From NCBI GenBank assembly GCA_017412445.1, contig JAFPYA010000293.1, forward strand, positions 1-15,585: a stretch of 15,585 nt of DNA, in the 5' to 3' direction. Of the stretch, positions 14,390-15,585 are shown one piece after another (the first letter of the stretch is position 1; every line of letters starts with the position of its first letter). A program made the translations under genes and the position numbers. The notes beneath the pieces were generated by a model, which was not told where the DNA came from, made no database searches, and saw nothing but the letters and a program-made list of their open reading frames with translations. The stretch comes from Clostridia bacterium. Lineage in GTDB: Bacteria; Bacillota; Clostridia; Christensenellales; Aristaeellaceae.

Positions 14390-15343
14390 ATGGATATTCT
14401 GGAAAAGCTTTCTTTGGCGGGTCTCGTGCCCATAATCAAGGTTGACGACGCAAACGATGCCGTGCCGCTGTGCAGGGCGCTGGTCGAGGGCGGGCTGCCC
14501 GTGGCCGAAATCACCTTCCGCACCGCCGCAGCGCCCGAGGCCATAAGGCTCGTTAAGGAGAACCTGCCCGAGTGTGTGCTGGCCGCAGGCACCGTATTGA
14601 CCGTCGAGCAGGCCAGGCAGGCCGTGGAAAGCGGTGCGGGCTGCATACTCTCCCCCGGCTTCAACCCCAAGGTGGTTAGCTACTGCGTGGAGAACGGCAT
14701 TCCCGTTATCCCCGGCTGTTCCTGCCCCAGCGACATTGAGGCCGCGCTCGAATTCGGGCTCAAGCTGGTCAAGATTTTCCCCGCCGAATCGCTGGGCGGC
14801 GTGAAGTTCTTAAAGGCGCTGAGCGGCCCCTACGTAAACATGGGCTTTGCTCCGACCGGCGGCCTCAACGAAAGCAACATGCTCGACTATCTGGCTTTGC
14901 CCAAGGTGAAGTGCGTGGGCGGCAGCTGGATGGTGCCCTCCGACGCGGTCAAGAACAAGGACTGGGCCAAGATCACCGAGCAGACCAAGCGCGCGGTAAA
15001 GCTGATGCTGGGTCTTAAGCTTATTCACGTGGGCATAAACAATGCTTCGCCCGAGGATGCGCTCAAGAACGCTGCGCTTATGAGCAAGCTGACCGGTCTG
15101 CCCGTAAAGGACGGCAATTCCGCCGCGTTCGTGGGCGACGAGTTTGAATTCTGCAAGGTCAAAAAGCCTGGCACGCTGGGTCACATCGCCATAGGCACAA
15201 ACAACATCGTGCGCGCCAAGTGGCACCTCGAATACATGGGCTTCGAGTTTGACGAGCCCGGCTACAACGCCGAAGGCAAGATGACCTCCGTGTATCTGAA
15301 GGATGAGATCGCCGGCTTTGCCGTGCACCTTCTGCAGAAGTAA
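14390..15343 (+). CDS. KDPG/KHG aldolase fused to a C-terminal VOC-fold domain
   Basis: The N-terminal part (residues 1 to about 205) is a class I aldolase of the Eda family, which splits 2-keto-3-deoxy-6-phosphogluconate to pyruvate and glyceraldehyde 3-phosphate and also acts on 4-hydroxy-2-oxoglutarate. Visible residues are Glu40 and Arg44 (AEITFRT), Thr68 (AAGTVL), SPGFNP (88-93), the Schiff-base Lys128 in LVKIFPAE, and PTGGLN (155-160). Plain Eda is about 210 residues; this protein has 317. The extra 105 residues look like a VOC (glyoxalase/bleomycin-resistance) fold: LIHVGINNAS (211-220) opens one half and LGHIAIGTNNIVRAKWHLEYMGFEF (263-287) is a typical second-half strand-helix, ending in AGFAVHLLQK. 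The reading frame is open from 14237, but AAAGGAG (14372-14378) and similarity place the start at 14390. It lies 41 bases after the reductase gene without an evident promoter or terminator. Confidence 0.93.
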   Translation: MDILEKLSLAGLVPIIKVDDANDAVPLCRALVEGGLPVAEITFRTAAAPEAIRLVKENLPECVLAAGTVLTVEQARQAVESGAGCILSPGFNPKVVSYCVENGIPVIPGCSCPSDIEAALEFGLKLVKIFPAESLGGVKFLKALSGPYVNMGFAPTGGLNESNMLDYLALPKVKCVGGSWMVPSDAVKNKDWAKITEQTKRAVKLMLGLKLIHVGINNASPEDALKNAALMSKLTGLPVKDGNSAAFVGDEFEFCKVKKPGTLGHIAIGTNNIVRAKWHLEYMGFEFDEPGYNAEGKMTSVYLKDEIAGFAVHLLQK

Positions 15344-15355
15344 ATAAAACTTAAT

Positions 15356-15384
15356 TTGCTTTTTAGCTCGCCTTATCCTATAAT
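15356..15384 (+). promoter_or_regulatory. promoter of the T-box leader
   Basis: TTGCTT (15356-15361), a 17-base spacer and a perfect TATAAT (15379-15384). Transcription would start around 15391, just at the foot of T-box stem I, which supports the assignment. The -35 is poor. Confidence 0.65.
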
Positions 15385-15390
15385 AGGCAA

Positions 15391-15585
15391 TGGCTGTGAC
15401 AAAGCAGGAGTAAAGCCGCTCACCCACATACAGAGAGCGTCCGTTGCTGAGAGGACGCGGTGAAGCGCGGCTTGAAGACAGCTTTTGAGCCGAAACGGCG
15501 GCCCCGCCGCAAGGGGCAAAGGGCTTTGAATAAAGCCGAATTTGGGTGGCACCACGAAGCATATTGACGCTTTCGTCCCAAAGCA
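15391..15585 (+). promoter_or_regulatory. T-box leader, aspartate specific (specifier GAC), truncated by the window end
   Basis: A T-box reads the charging state of one tRNA and lets transcription continue when that tRNA is uncharged. Stem I: GGCT (15392-15395) with AGCC (15488-15491), the K-turn TGAC, AAAGC (15401-15405) with GCTTT (15481-15485), AGCCGC (15414-15419) with GCGGCT (15467-15472), TCACC (15420-15424) with GGTGA (15459-15463), the AGAGAG bulge (15432-15437), CGTCC with GGACG, and the distal loop GTTGCTGAGA. In the specifier loop AGTA (15409-15412) faces GAA (15474-15476); the next triplet, GAC (15477-15479), followed by A, is the specifier, meaning tRNA-Asp. Stem III is GGCTTT (15522-15527) with AAAGCC (15532-15537). 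The antiterminator has TTTGGG (15541-15546) with CCCAAA (15577-15582), bulge TGGCACC, and ACGAAGC with GCTTTCGT. The competing terminator and the gene, probably aspS, hisS-aspS or an aspartate/asparagine gene, lie beyond the edge. Confidence 0.93.

Overview
The window looks like a chromosomal segment of a GC-rich member of the Clostridia (Bacillota). The signs are a monoderm-type MurA, an RqcH of the Bacillota kind, a PhoP/PhoR-style OmpR-family two-component pair, a T-box leader, SD-led genes, and AT-rich intergenic regions with good sigma-A promoters between GC-rich genes. UGA is used as a stop (for example rqcH ends in TGA), so the standard bacterial code applies. I cannot name a genus. I see no IS element, phage gene, CRISPR array, tRNA or rRNA.

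Left block, minus strand, 5467 down to 159: murA has its own promoter (TTGCAA-16-TATAAT) and is followed by a short hairpin. After a 59-base gap come four tightly packed genes with 4, 7 and 4 base overlaps: a C45-type Ntn acyltransferase/amidohydrolase, a BadF/BadG-family amino-sugar kinase, a short cytoplasmic ceramidase-like metal hydrolase, and a SIS-domain sugar-phosphate protein. Their order (amide hydrolase, kinase, second amide-hydrolase-like protein, phosphosugar domain) suggests intracellular salvage of an N-acylated sugar, possibly cell-wall derived. That is inference. Bases 1-158 hold no gene that I can support.

Middle block, plus strand, 5687-9568: a GTG-started orphan protein with a RanBP2-like zinc finger and a C-terminal membrane anchor; L-rhamnose isomerase (rhaA) with its own promoter and a strong terminator; and rqcH, the ribosome-quality-control alanine-tailing factor, again with its own promoter. 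A bidirectional terminator separates rqcH from a convergent gene for a four-helix membrane protein (9630-10448, minus strand) of unknown function.

Right block, plus strand, 10740-15343: from a divergent AT-rich promoter region, a response regulator and histidine kinase (ATGA overlap) lead, 4 bases later, into an aldo/keto reductase with a C-terminal Fe-S domain. A KDPG/KHG aldolase fused to a VOC (glyoxalase-fold) domain follows 41 bases further on. The four may be one transcript.

Right edge, 15356-15585: a promoter and a T-box leader whose specifier reads GAC (Asp). Its antiterminator bulge TGGC fits the G73 discriminator of tRNA-Asp. The controlled gene, probably aspS or another aspartate-related gene, lies outside the window, as does the competing terminator.
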